A stretch of DNA of 64,000 bases from Croceibacterium_A sp044506885 (lineage in GTDB: Bacteria; Pseudomonadota; Alphaproteobacteria; Sphingomonadales; Sphingomonadaceae), in contig JBIQKC010000006.1 of the NCBI GenBank assembly GCA_044506885.1, positions 19,711 through 83,710 of the forward strand, in the 5' to 3' direction. Positions 43,770 to 51,573 of this stretch are shown here, piece after piece (the stretch's first letter is position 1; every line of letters begins with the position of its first letter). The translations under genes were made by a program, and so were the position numbers. The notes beneath the pieces are model-generated. The model saw nothing but the letters and a program-made list of their open reading frames with translations, was not told the origin of the DNA and ran no database searches.

Positions 43770-44138
43770 CTACAATCCGGCGAGGGTGTTCTTCGCCCAG
43801 GTGTAGAATTCGTCCTGCTTGCGGCCCATTTCGTCGGTCGCACGGCGGTATCCGGCTGAATCCTCGTCGATATTGGCGCTGCGCCATTTGGCCTGGTGCT
43901 GCGCCAGCGCCTGCCGCATTTCGAAGAACCGGCTTTCGAAATCGCGGGCGAGTTCGGGCCGCGCCTTGAGCCGTTCGTCGGCCTTGATCGCGCCCATCAT
44001 CTCGGCGACGAGCGTAGCGAACCGCGTTCGCAGCCGCACGATGTCGCGCACCGCCCTGTCGCCCGCGGTCTTGACCGCTTCCTGCATCAGCCGGTGCGTT
44101 TCCTGGGCCTCGCCCAGGATCCGGTCCAGTTCAGCCAT
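43770..44138 (-). CDS. Small helical protein of unknown function
   Basis: 122 residues from MAELDRILGEAQETHRLMQE, preceded on the minus strand by AAGGGGAGAG. It is predicted entirely helical and charged, with long amphipathic stretches (IVRLRTRFATLVAEMMGAIK and ESRFFEMRQALAQHQAKWRS), so a helical bundle or coiled coil is likely. No signal peptide, cysteine pair or catalytic motif. It lies 71 nt after ligC on the same strand and may be read with it. I recognise no family. Confidence 0.68.
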   Translation of the reverse strand: MAELDRILGEAQETHRLMQEAVKTAGDRAVRDIVRLRTRFATLVAEMMGAIKADERLKARPELARDFESRFFEMRQALAQHQAKWRSANIDEDSAGYRRATDEMGRKQDEFYTWAKNTLAGL

Positions 44139-44209
44139 GTCTCTCCCCTTATGGCCTTGTTGTTTGCACTCCCTACCTTTCCAACTTCTCAAGATGGGTT
44201 AACGCGCGA

Positions 44210-45166
44210 TTACGACCACCCGTCCTGCGCCTCGAGGCTCGCCGCCAGTTCGCCGATCACGCGATAGCAGTCGAGCACTTGCGCCACCGAACTGTTCGGC
44301 TCGCGCCCTTCGCGGATCGCGGCCACGAACTCGCGGTCCTGCAATTCGATGCCGTTGTTGGACACCGTCACGCCGGTCAGGTCGATCGGTTCTTCCTTGC
44401 CGGTAACGAGGTCGTCGTAGCGGGCGATATAGGTCGCGGTGTCGCCGATATAGCGGAAGAAGGTGCCCAGCGGCCCGTCGTTATTGAAGCTCAGCGACAG
44501 GGTGCAGATCGCCCCGCTTTCGCTCTTCATCTGGATCGACATGTCCATCGCGATGCCCAGTTCCGGGTGCTTCGGCCCCTGGATCGCGTTGGCGGTGACG
44601 ATCTTCCCGGCCTGATAGGCGAACAGGTCGATGGTGTGCGCGGCGTGGTGCCACAGCAGATGGTCGGTCCACGAACGCGGCTCGCCCTTGGCGTTCATGT
44701 TCTTGCGGCGGAAGAAATAGGTCTGCACGTCCATCTGCTGGACGGCGAATTCGCCCGCCACGATCCGGTTATGCACGTACTGGTGGCTCGGGTTGAACCG
44801 CCGGGTGTGCCCGACCATGCAGACGAGACCGGTTTCCTGCTGCTTCCTCAGCACCGCCTCGGCGTCGGGCCACGAATCGGACAGCGGGATTTCCACCTGC
44901 ACGTGCTTGCCCGCATCCATGCAGGCGATCGCCTGCTCGGCATGCATCTGCGTCGGCGTGCACAGGATCACCGCATCGACATCGGGCAGCGCCAGCGCTT
45001 CGGACAGCTCGGCGCCATGATGCGGCGCGCCATACTTCGCGGCCACTTCCGCCGCCTGCTCTACCCGGCGGCTGATGACCGAGGCGATCTCCACGCCGTC
45101 GATGTTCTTCAGGCCGTCGAGGTGCTTTTCGCCGAAGGCGCCGGCGCCGATCAGGGCAATACGCAT
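44210..45166 (-). CDS. ligC: 4-carboxy-2-hydroxymuconate-6-semialdehyde dehydrogenase
   Basis: Oxidises the ring-fission product CHMS (as its hemiacetal) to 2-pyrone-4,6-dicarboxylate with NADP+. 318 residues of the Gfo/Idh/MocA type. The Rossmann motif GAGAFG is at 7-12, and the text AFGEKHLDGLKNIDGVEI, CTPTQMHAEQAIACMDAGKH, GHTRRFNPSHQYVHNRIVAG and WTDHLLWHHAAHT closely follows SYK-6 LigC as I recall it. I take the ATG at 45166 (MRIALIG) because it matches that start and has better ribosome-binding spacing; 45172 is possible. It follows ligB after a repeat block. Confidence 0.95.
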   Translation of the reverse strand: MRIALIGAGAFGEKHLDGLKNIDGVEIASVISRRVEQAAEVAAKYGAPHHGAELSEALALPDVDAVILCTPTQMHAEQAIACMDAGKHVQVEIPLSDSWPDAEAVLRKQQETGLVCMVGHTRRFNPSHQYVHNRIVAGEFAVQQMDVQTYFFRRKNMNAKGEPRSWTDHLLWHHAAHTIDLFAYQAGKIVTANAIQGPKHPELGIAMDMSIQMKSESGAICTLSLSFNNDGPLGTFFRYIGDTATYIARYDDLVTGKEEPIDLTGVTVSNNGIELQDREFVAAIREGREPNSSVAQVLDCYRVIGELAASLEAQDGWS

Positions 45167-45172
45167 AAACAT

Positions 45173-45300
45173 TCTCCCTCTCCCCTTCAGGGGAGAGGGC
45201 CGGGGAGAGGGGCAGTCTCTCGATCCGGCCCATACCAGGAAGTTTGGAGGACGGCCCCCTCTCCCAACCCTCTCCCCTGAAGGGGAGAGGGCTTCGATTG
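45173..45300. repeat. Palindromic repeat block between ligB and ligC
   Basis: CTCCCTCTCCCCTTCAGGGG (45175-45194) and CCCTGAAGGGGAGAGGG (near 45276-45293) are inverted halves of one long hairpin. Internal GGGGAGAGGGG and CCCCCTCTCCC arms lie between. It occupies the whole ligB-ligC spacer inside an otherwise tightly packed operon. Confidence 0.85.
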
Positions 45301-45302
45301 GT

Positions 45303-46211
45303 TCAGGCCGCTTCCAGGCTGTGGCCGCTCATCACCTTGCGCGGCGTCAGCGGTTCGCCCGCAGTGTCCTCCGGCTGGAGGATCAGCGCGCCGAGCGCGG
45401 TGTTGGAGGCCGGGATGTGATAGAAGGTGTAAAGGTCTTTCACCTTCTGCCCCAGCGCGCCGCGCATGATCAGCCACATCACCAGCTCGATGCCTTCGGA
45501 ACCCGATTCGCGCAGGTATTCGATGTGCGGCTTCAGGCTCAGCGTCTCGGGATCGTTGATGAGCTGGTCGATGAAGGCCAGGTCGAACTCCTTGTTGATC
45601 AGGCCCGCGCGGGGGCCCTGCAACTGGTGGCTCATCCCGCCGGTGCCCCAGACGTGGACGTTCAGTTCTTCGGGGAAGCTCTCCACCGCCGCCTTGATGC
45701 TGTCGCCAAGGTTAAAGCAGCGGCGGCCGCTGGGCGGCGGATAAGTCACCACGTTGACCGGGAACGGAATCACCTTGCACGGCCATTCCTCCGGCTCGCC
45801 GAAGATCATGCTCAGCGGCACCGTGCAGCCGTGGTCCACGTCCATCTGGTTCATGATGGTCATGTCGAAATCGTCGAGGATCAGGCTCTGGGCGATATGC
45901 CAGGCGAGATCCGGATGGCCGATCACATCGGGCACCGGGCGCGGGCCCCAGCCTTCGTCGGCCGGCTTGAAGCTTTCGCCGCAGCCGATGGCGAAAGTCG
46001 GGATGATGTTCATGTCGAACGCCGATGCGTGGTCGTTGTACACCAGCACCACCACGTCGGGCATGTTGCCGGGTTGCCTGATCCACTCGCGGATCGGCTC
46101 GTAGCCCTGGAATACCGGGCCCCAGTAATCGTTGCCGGCATTGCCGGTCTGCATCGCGGCGCCGAGCGCGGGAATGTGGCTCGACGTGATGCCGGTGGTT
46201 ACTCTCGCCAT
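45303..46211 (-). CDS. ligB: Protocatechuate 4,5-dioxygenase, beta (catalytic) subunit
   Basis: Extradiol ring cleavage of protocatechuate with O2 and Fe(II). 302 residues. Counting from the start gives His12, His61 (VYNDHAS) and Glu242 (SEGIELVMW), the three iron ligands known for SYK-6 LigB, and His195 (GGMSHQLQG), the catalytic base. The numbering agrees exactly, which supports start and identity. GGGAGG precedes the ATG and overlaps the end of ligA, two bases away. The C-terminal 20 residues (EPLTPRKVMSGHSLEAA) extend past the core. Confidence 0.98.
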   Translation of the reverse strand: MARVTTGITSSHIPALGAAMQTGNAGNDYWGPVFQGYEPIREWIRQPGNMPDVVVLVYNDHASAFDMNIIPTFAIGCGESFKPADEGWGPRPVPDVIGHPDLAWHIAQSLILDDFDMTIMNQMDVDHGCTVPLSMIFGEPEEWPCKVIPFPVNVVTYPPPSGRRCFNLGDSIKAAVESFPEELNVHVWGTGGMSHQLQGPRAGLINKEFDLAFIDQLINDPETLSLKPHIEYLRESGSEGIELVMWLIMRGALGQKVKDLYTFYHIPASNTALGALILQPEDTAGEPLTPRKVMSGHSLEAA

Positions 46212-46212
46212 G

Positions 46213-46632
46213 TCAGTAGCCTCCCTTCTTGGAGCGCACGCCTTCGGGCGAACGGCCGCCCTTCAGCATCATTTCGGCGTATTCTTCCTGCGTCATCCCG
46301 GTCATCGAACCGGCCGCGAACTGGAAGCTCTTGCCGTCGGTGGAAAACAGCTTCGACAGGAAATAGACGTTCCCGCCTTCGTCGATCATCGCGTTGTAGT
46401 TGCGGTCAAGCACGGCCTGCTTGGCGGCCGGGGTCAGCTTCCATTCGTCGAGATAGGCGGCCTCGTCGGCCAGGAACCGCTTGCGGTTGTCCTCTTTCAT
46501 CAGGCTCATCGCGAACTGGTTGAGCCAGTATCCCTTGCGCGCCCGCTGGGCGGTGAACACCCTGGTGCCGGGAATATCCTCGAATTCCGCCAGGTATTCG
46601 TGGATGTCGATCCTCTGCTTCTTGTCGCTCAT
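46213..46632 (-). CDS. ligA: Protocatechuate 4,5-dioxygenase, alpha (small) subunit
   Basis: 139 residues, the same length as SYK-6 LigA. It caps the LigB active site in the (alpha beta)2 enzyme. Conserved text: IHEYLAEFEDIPGTRVFTAQ, RKGYWLNQFAMSLMKEDNRK and GGNVYFLSKLFSTDG, then SMTGMTQEEYAEMMLKGGRS. The start overlaps the DUF2218 stop by 4 nt (ATGA), and ligB begins immediately downstream, so all are coupled. Confidence 0.96.
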   Translation of the reverse strand: MSDKKQRIDIHEYLAEFEDIPGTRVFTAQRARKGYWLNQFAMSLMKEDNRKRFLADEAAYLDEWKLTPAAKQAVLDRNYNAMIDEGGNVYFLSKLFSTDGKSFQFAAGSMTGMTQEEYAEMMLKGGRSPEGVRSKKGGY

Positions 46633-46943
46633 TGCTCTTTCCATTCGTAAGTCAGCGGCGCTTCGCGGAAAGCAAAGCGGTCGAGATGACGCTCGATCAC
46701 GCCGCGCATGTGCTCGTTCCGCTCGCGGTCCCCGGTAGTCAGGGTGATGGCGATGCCGCCCGCGCGGGCGGTCATCACCGCATTCTCGTGCTCGGAGAAC
46801 GGGAACACCCCCATGCCGTCGCCCTCGTCGTAGCTGGTGGCCATCTTGTGACCCCAGTGCTTGACGAGCTGCTGGATATAGCGCTCCGGCTTTTCGCACG
46901 GGGCGAAGCCGGTCGCGGTCACGGGGGCGTCTTCCTGGCTCAC
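46629..46943 (-). CDS. DUF2218 protein within the lig operon
   Basis: 104 residues from a GTG whose first bases overlap the ligJ stop (GTGA). The DUF2218 pattern is plain: PERYIQQLVKHWGHKMATSY (19-38), then VFPFSEHENAVMTARAGGIA and RNEHMRGVIERHLDRFAFRE. Family proteins are small alpha/beta proteins of unknown role, often near metal or iron-uptake genes. Overlap at both ends with lig genes implies stoichiometric translation with the dioxygenase, so a helper role for the Fe(II) enzyme is a possible inference. Confidence 0.88.
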   Translation of the reverse strand: MSQEDAPVTATGFAPCEKPERYIQQLVKHWGHKMATSYDEGDGMGVFPFSEHENAVMTARAGGIAITLTTGDRERNEHMRGVIERHLDRFAFREAPLTYEWKEQ

Positions 46944-47965
46944 AATCCTTTTGCCTTCAGTTTTGTATCGAGGCGTGGAAACACCTTGCGCGCATTGCCT
47001 TCGAAGATGGCGTGCTTCTCTGCATCAGAGATAGCGAGTGCATCGATATAGCGCTTGGTGTCGTCGAAATAATGGCCGGTCGTGGGATCGATCCCGCGCA
47101 CCGCACCCACCATTTCGCTGCCGAACAGGATGTTCTTCGTCTCGATCACGTCGGCCAGCAGGTCGATGCCCGGCTGGTGATAGACGCAGGTGTCGAAATA
47201 GACGTTGTTCATCAGGTGCTTGTCCAGGCTCGGCTGCTTCAGCATATCCGCGAGGCCGCGATAGCGGCCCCAGTGGAATGGCACCGCGCCGCCCCCGTGG
47301 GGTATGATGAATCTCAAACTCGGGAAGCGGCCGAACAGATCGCCCTGCAAAAGCTGCATGAAGGCCACGGTATCGGCGGCGAGGTAGAACCCGCCGGTGG
47401 CGTGCATCGCCGGGTTGCAGCTTCCCGAAACGTGGATCATCGCCGGGACGTCCAGCTCGCACAGCACCTCGTAGATCGGGAACCAGAACTCGTCGGTCAG
47501 CGGCGGATGGTCGAAATGCCCGCCGCCCGGATCGGGGTTCAGGTTGCAGCCGACGAAGCCCAGTTCCTCCACGCAGCGGCGCAGTTCGCGGATGCTGGCG
47601 GAAAGGTCGGCCTTCGGGCTCTGCGGCAGCATGCACACGCCAGTGAACCATTCGGGGAACAGCTGCGTCACCCGATAGATCAGGTCGTTGCAGGCGATGG
47701 ACCACGCCTCGCTCACCTGCTGGTCGCCCACGTGGTGTGCCATGGCGCTGGCGCGGGGGGAAAAGATCGTGTGGTCCGCGCCGCGTTCCTTGATCAGCTT
47801 GAGCTGGTTCGTCTCGATCGTCTCGCGGATCTCGTCGTCGGAGATCTGCGGATAGGGCGGGGCGGCCTTGCCTTCCTTGAAGGCGGTCTTCTGCGCCTCG
47901 CGCCACTGGTTATGCGGCTCGGGGGCGGTGGTGTAGTGCCCGTGACAATCGATGATCAGCGTCAT
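46940..47965 (-). CDS. ligJ: 4-oxalomesaconate hydratase
   Basis: Adds water to the oxalomesaconate intermediate to give 4-carboxy-4-hydroxy-2-oxoadipate. 341 residues of the amidohydrolase superfamily. Metal motif IIDCHGHYTTAP (4-15); later IHVSGSCNPAMHATGGFYLA and FIIPHGGGAVPFHWGR with its His ligand, and HQPGIDLLADVI. These match the SYK-6 LigJ type (amidohydrolase family), not the unrelated GalB type. Start MTLIIDCHGH fits the family. It overlaps both neighbours by 4 nt. Confidence 0.95.
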   Translation of the reverse strand: MTLIIDCHGHYTTAPEPHNQWREAQKTAFKEGKAAPPYPQISDDEIRETIETNQLKLIKERGADHTIFSPRASAMAHHVGDQQVSEAWSIACNDLIYRVTQLFPEWFTGVCMLPQSPKADLSASIRELRRCVEELGFVGCNLNPDPGGGHFDHPPLTDEFWFPIYEVLCELDVPAMIHVSGSCNPAMHATGGFYLAADTVAFMQLLQGDLFGRFPSLRFIIPHGGGAVPFHWGRYRGLADMLKQPSLDKHLMNNVYFDTCVYHQPGIDLLADVIETKNILFGSEMVGAVRGIDPTTGHYFDDTKRYIDALAISDAEKHAIFEGNARKVFPRLDTKLKAKGL

Positions 47966-48795
47966 GCCGTTGCGGCCTCCCTGTTCTTCGCCTTCGCGCC
48001 CGCGTCGCGCTGGCGCCTGACGGTGGAGCGGGTCATCACCGGCTCCACGCCCAGCCCTTCCAGCGTGCGGGCGGATTCCTCCATCTCGGCCGCGCGGCGC
48101 AAGCCGTGCAGGTCCATGCGGCCAAGGTTGTATTCGATGCGCGCCGCCCACCCGGCGTGCGTGTCCGATGCGTCGAGCGATGCCACGACTTCGTCATAGA
48201 CCCCGGCGGCCTGGGCGGCGGCCGCGCATTCGTGGCTCAGCGCCTCGATGCCCTTGACCATGACCGAGCGGATCAGCTTGATCGCCGCCGCCCTGCCCAC
48301 GTCGTTGCCGACCGCGCGCACGTTGGAAAAACCGATCGTGCGCAGCATGTCGCACGCTGCTTCCGCATGCGGCCCGGCGACCAGCAACGGCACCGCCAGT
48401 TCGGCGTCAACCGGGGCCATCACCGCCACGTCGACATAGCGCCCGCCCGCCGCCTCGACCAGCGCGGCGGCTTCGCGCTTGGTGTCCGGCGCGACCGAGT
48501 TCATGTCGCACCACAGCGCCCCTTCGGGCAGCAGCGCGGCATATTGCTTCGCCGCCGTCACTGCCGCATCGGCCGTCACCAGCGAAATCGCGATGTCCGC
48601 GCCTTGCAGCGCCTCCTCAGGCGTGGCGCCAGTCTCGATGCCGTATTCGCGCATTGTCTCGCGCCGTTCCGGCAGGATGTCCCAGCCCCGCGTATAGCCG
48701 CGCCAGTCGCGCGCACGGGCGAATCGTTCCCCTGCTTCGCCGAAGCCGATCATCGCCACCTGGGGGGCGCTTTCGAGGGTCACAGTGTCAGCCAT
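47962..48795 (-). CDS. DUF1932 NAD(P)-dependent dehydrogenase (3-hydroxyisobutyrate dehydrogenase-like)
   Basis: 277 residues and the first gene of the minus-strand lig unit. The Rossmann start is VAMIGFGEAGERFARARDW (13-31). EGALWCDMNSVAPDTKREAA and YVDVAVMAPVDAELAVPLLV match the hydroxyacid dehydrogenase pattern, and the C-terminal DUF1932 helical domain contains IKLIRSVMVKGIEALSHECA with the catalytic Lys. No step of the known 4,5 pathway needs it, so it may recycle a side product. It overlaps ligJ by 4 nt. Confidence 0.88.
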   Translation of the reverse strand: MADTVTLESAPQVAMIGFGEAGERFARARDWRGYTRGWDILPERRETMREYGIETGATPEEALQGADIAISLVTADAAVTAAKQYAALLPEGALWCDMNSVAPDTKREAAALVEAAGGRYVDVAVMAPVDAELAVPLLVAGPHAEAACDMLRTIGFSNVRAVGNDVGRAAAIKLIRSVMVKGIEALSHECAAAAQAAGVYDEVVASLDASDTHAGWAARIEYNLGRMDLHGLRRAAEMEESARTLEGLGVEPVMTRSTVRRQRDAGAKAKNREAATA

Positions 48796-48937
48796 CTCTC
48801 AGGGTCCGCCGTTACCGAATGTATGTATTGCTTACAAGTTTGCCAGAGCGCGCCGGGCACCCTATCGGACCCCTTGACGCAAGAGCCTGCGCGGGTCCAC
48901 CGGACATGCGCAGAACCAGCATGGGAGTAGCGCTGAA
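48796..48937. promoter_or_regulatory. Divergent promoter region of the two lig units
   Basis: 142 bases separate the DUF1932 gene start from ligK. TGTATGTATTGCTTACA (48820-48836) is a TGTA-N9-TACA dyad, the form expected for a LysR-type regulator. Known lig clusters are controlled by the LysR protein LigR; its gene is not in this window. GGGAG lies 11-15 bases ahead of the ligK ATG. Confidence 0.5.
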
Positions 48938-49612
48938 ATGAGCGGTGTCGTCGTCCAGAACATCGAACGGGCCCCACTCGACGTGGTCGATGGGCTCGGG
49001 GCCTGCGGTGTCGCCACGGTCCACGAATCGCAGGGCCGCACCGGCCTGCTCGCCAGCTACATGCGCCCGATCTATTCCGGCGCGCGCATTGGCGCCACCG
49101 CCGTCACCATCAGCGTGCCGCCGGGCGACAACTACATGGTTCACGCCGCGATCGAGCAGTGCCGCGAAGGCGACGTGCTGGTGATCGCGCCGACCTCCCC
49201 GTGCGAGGACGGCTATTTCGGCGACTTGCTCGCCACCAGCGCGCAGGCGCGCGGCGTGCGCGGCCTCATCATCGACGCCGGCATTCGCGACGTGCGCGAC
49301 CTCACGGAAATGAACTTCCCCGTCTGGGCCAAGCGCATTTTCGCGCAAGGCACGATCAAGGCGTCCTTGGGCAGCGTCAACGTGCCGGTGGTCTGCGCCG
49401 GGGCCTATATCGAACCGGGCGATGTGATCGTGGCTGACGACGACGGCGTCTGCGTGGTGAAACGCGCCGATGCCGCCAGGGTGCTTGAAGCGGCGCGCAA
49501 GCGCGAAGCCAACGAAGGCGACAAGCGCCAGCGCCTCGCCAGCGGCGAACTCGGTCTCGACATGTACGGCTTCCGCCAGAAGCTCACCGACATGGGGCTG
49601 AAGTGGATTTGA
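48938..49612 (+). CDS. ligK: 4-carboxy-4-hydroxy-2-oxoadipate aldolase
   Basis: The last step of the pathway: retro-aldol cleavage to pyruvate and oxaloacetate. 224 residues of the RraA-like HMG/CHA aldolase family. Conserved text: GACGVATVHESQGRTGLL (21-38), the GDNYMVHAAIEQC segment, GYFGDLLATSAQARGVRGLI and IDAGIRDVRDL with the substrate-binding Arg and metal-binding Asp. It is the first gene of the plus-strand lig unit; ligU follows after 2 bases. Confidence 0.95.
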   Translation: MSGVVVQNIERAPLDVVDGLGACGVATVHESQGRTGLLASYMRPIYSGARIGATAVTISVPPGDNYMVHAAIEQCREGDVLVIAPTSPCEDGYFGDLLATSAQARGVRGLIIDAGIRDVRDLTEMNFPVWAKRIFAQGTIKASLGSVNVPVVCAGAYIEPGDVIVADDDGVCVVKRADAARVLEAARKREANEGDKRQRLASGELGLDMYGFRQKLTDMGLKWI

Positions 49613-49614
49613 GC

Positions 49615-50673
49615 ATGAACTCCGCCCCCGTCATGTGGATGCGCGGCGGCACCTCGAAGGGCGGCTACTTCCTCGCCTCGGATCTGCCCGCCGACACCGC
49701 CGAACGCGATGCTTTCCTGCTGGGCGTGATGGGCAGCCCCGACCCGCGCCAGATCGACGGCATGGGCGGTGCGGATCCGCTGACCAGCAAGGTCGCAGTG
49801 GTGAAGAAGAGCGAGCGCGAGGGGATCGACGTCGATTACCTGTTCCTCCAGGTCTTCGTCGATCAGGCGATCGTCACCGACGCGCAGAACTGCGGCAACA
49901 TCCTCGCCGGAATCGGCCCCTTCGCCATTGAGCGCGGGCTGGTCGCGGCCACGGGGGACGAAACGCAAGTCGCCATCTTCATGGAGAACACCGGCCAGGT
50001 CGCCGTCGCCACCGTGCGCACGCCGGGCGGCGTGGTGACTTATGCGGGCGATGCGAAGATAGACGGAGTTCCGGGAACTCATGCGCCGATCCCGCTGGAG
50101 TTTCGCGATACCGCAGGCTCCACCTGCGGCGCGCTGCTGCCAACCGGCAACGCCGTCGATGTGGTGGAGGGCGTGCGCTGCACGCTGATCGACAACGGCA
50201 TGCCCTGCATCGTGATTAAGGCCGCCGACCTCGGCGCCACCGGCTACGAGACCCGCGAAGAGCTGGAGAGCGACGGCTTCGCCGCCATCCGCCAGCGGAT
50301 TGAAAGCATCCGCCTCGCCGCCGGCCCGCTGATGAACCTAGGCGACGTAAAGCAAAAGTCGGTCCCCAAGATGTTCCTCGTCGCTCCGCCAAAGGCAGGC
50401 GGCGCTATCTGCACCCGCAGCTTCATTCCCCACCGCGCCCACGCCACGATTGGCGTGCTGGCGGCGGTCAGCGTCGCCACCGCCAGCCTGCTCGAAGGCT
50501 CGCCCGCGAACCAAGTGGCGACGATACCCGAAGGCAAGCGCAAGACGCTCAGCGTCGAACACCCGACCGGCGAGATGAGCTGCCTGCTCGAAGTCGACGA
50601 GGCGGGCGAAGTGGTCAGCTCGGCGCTTCTGCGCACTGCGCGCAAACTGATGGATGGAACCGTATTCGCATGA
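49615..50673 (+). CDS. ligU: 4-oxalomesaconate tautomerase (PrpF family)
   Basis: Moves the double bond of the LigI product (1,3-allylic isomerisation) so that LigJ can hydrate it. 352 residues of the PrpF/diaminopimelate-epimerase fold. N-terminal VMWMRGGTSKGGYFLASDLP is the family hallmark, followed by RQIDGMGGADPLTSKVAVV and DAQNCGNILAGIGPFA. Start ATG 49615 is 2 bases after the ligK stop, which is preferable to an in-frame GTG inside ligK. It overlaps ligI by 4 nt. Confidence 0.93.
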   Translation: MNSAPVMWMRGGTSKGGYFLASDLPADTAERDAFLLGVMGSPDPRQIDGMGGADPLTSKVAVVKKSEREGIDVDYLFLQVFVDQAIVTDAQNCGNILAGIGPFAIERGLVAATGDETQVAIFMENTGQVAVATVRTPGGVVTYAGDAKIDGVPGTHAPIPLEFRDTAGSTCGALLPTGNAVDVVEGVRCTLIDNGMPCIVIKAADLGATGYETREELESDGFAAIRQRIESIRLAAGPLMNLGDVKQKSVPKMFLVAPPKAGGAICTRSFIPHRAHATIGVLAAVSVATASLLEGSPANQVATIPEGKRKTLSVEHPTGEMSCLLEVDEAGEVVSSALLRTARKLMDGTVFA

Positions 50674-51569
50674 CCGCCAAAGAACACGAACGCATCGTAA
50701 GCTGGCATCCGAACCCGTCGAAGCCCCGCTACACCCCGCCGCCCGGCGCGGTGGATGCGCATTGCCACGTGTTCGGTCCGATGGCGCAGTTCCCGTTCAG
50801 CCCGAAGGCCAAGTATATCCCCGAGGATGCCGGAGCGGAGCAGCTTTTCGCCCTGCGCGACTATCTCGGGTTCACGAAGAACGTGATCGTGCAGGCGAGC
50901 TGCCACGGCACCGACAACGCCGCCACGCTCGACGCGATAGCGAAGGCCGGTGCGATCGACGGCGTTCCCATGGCGCGGGGCGTCGCGGTGGTCGATCCGG
51001 CGATTTCCGACGCCGAGCTCGAACGGCTCCACGCCGGCGGCATCCGCGGCATTCGCTTCAACTTCCTCAAGCGCCTGGTCGAGCATGCGCCGAAGGACAA
51101 GTTTCTCGAAGTGTCGCGGCGTCTGCCCGCCGGCTGGCACATCGTGGTCTATTTGGAAGCCGATATTCTCGAAGAGCTGCGGCCGTTCTTCGACGCGATC
51201 CCTGTTCCGATCGTCGTCGACCACATGGGGCGGCCCGACGTGCGGCAAGGGCCGGACGGCGCGGATATGACGGCGTTCCGCGCGTTTCTCGATTCACGCC
51301 CCGACATCTGGTTCAAGCCGACTTGTCCGGACCGGCTCGAATTTCCCGATGGGCCGCCTTGGGACCATTTCGCGCGCTCGGTCGCGCCGCTGGTGGCCGA
51401 TTATCCCGACCGCTGCATCTGGGGCACCGACTGGCCGCATCCGACGATGGAGCACGCCGTCCCCGACGACGGGCCGATTGTCGACATAATCCCGCGCATC
51501 GCCCCGACCGAGGAACTGCAACGCAAGCTATTGGTTTCAAATCCGGAGCGTCTGTATTGGGCAGACTAG
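50670..51569 (+). CDS. ligI: 2-pyrone-4,6-dicarboxylate hydrolase
   Basis: Opens the lactone PDC to 4-oxalomesaconate, reversibly. 299 residues of the amidohydrolase superfamily. The N-terminal VDAHCHVFGP gives His31 and His33; DHMGRPD gives His185; CIWGTDWPHP gives Asp254, the expected catalytic acid/base. LigI enzymes work without a bound metal. The ATG overlaps the ligU stop. Confidence 0.96.
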   Translation: MTAKEHERIVSWHPNPSKPRYTPPPGAVDAHCHVFGPMAQFPFSPKAKYIPEDAGAEQLFALRDYLGFTKNVIVQASCHGTDNAATLDAIAKAGAIDGVPMARGVAVVDPAISDAELERLHAGGIRGIRFNFLKRLVEHAPKDKFLEVSRRLPAGWHIVVYLEADILEELRPFFDAIPVPIVVDHMGRPDVRQGPDGADMTAFRAFLDSRPDIWFKPTCPDRLEFPDGPPWDHFARSVAPLVADYPDRCIWGTDWPHPTMEHAVPDDGPIVDIIPRIAPTEELQRKLLVSNPERLYWAD

Positions 51570-51573
51570 GGAT

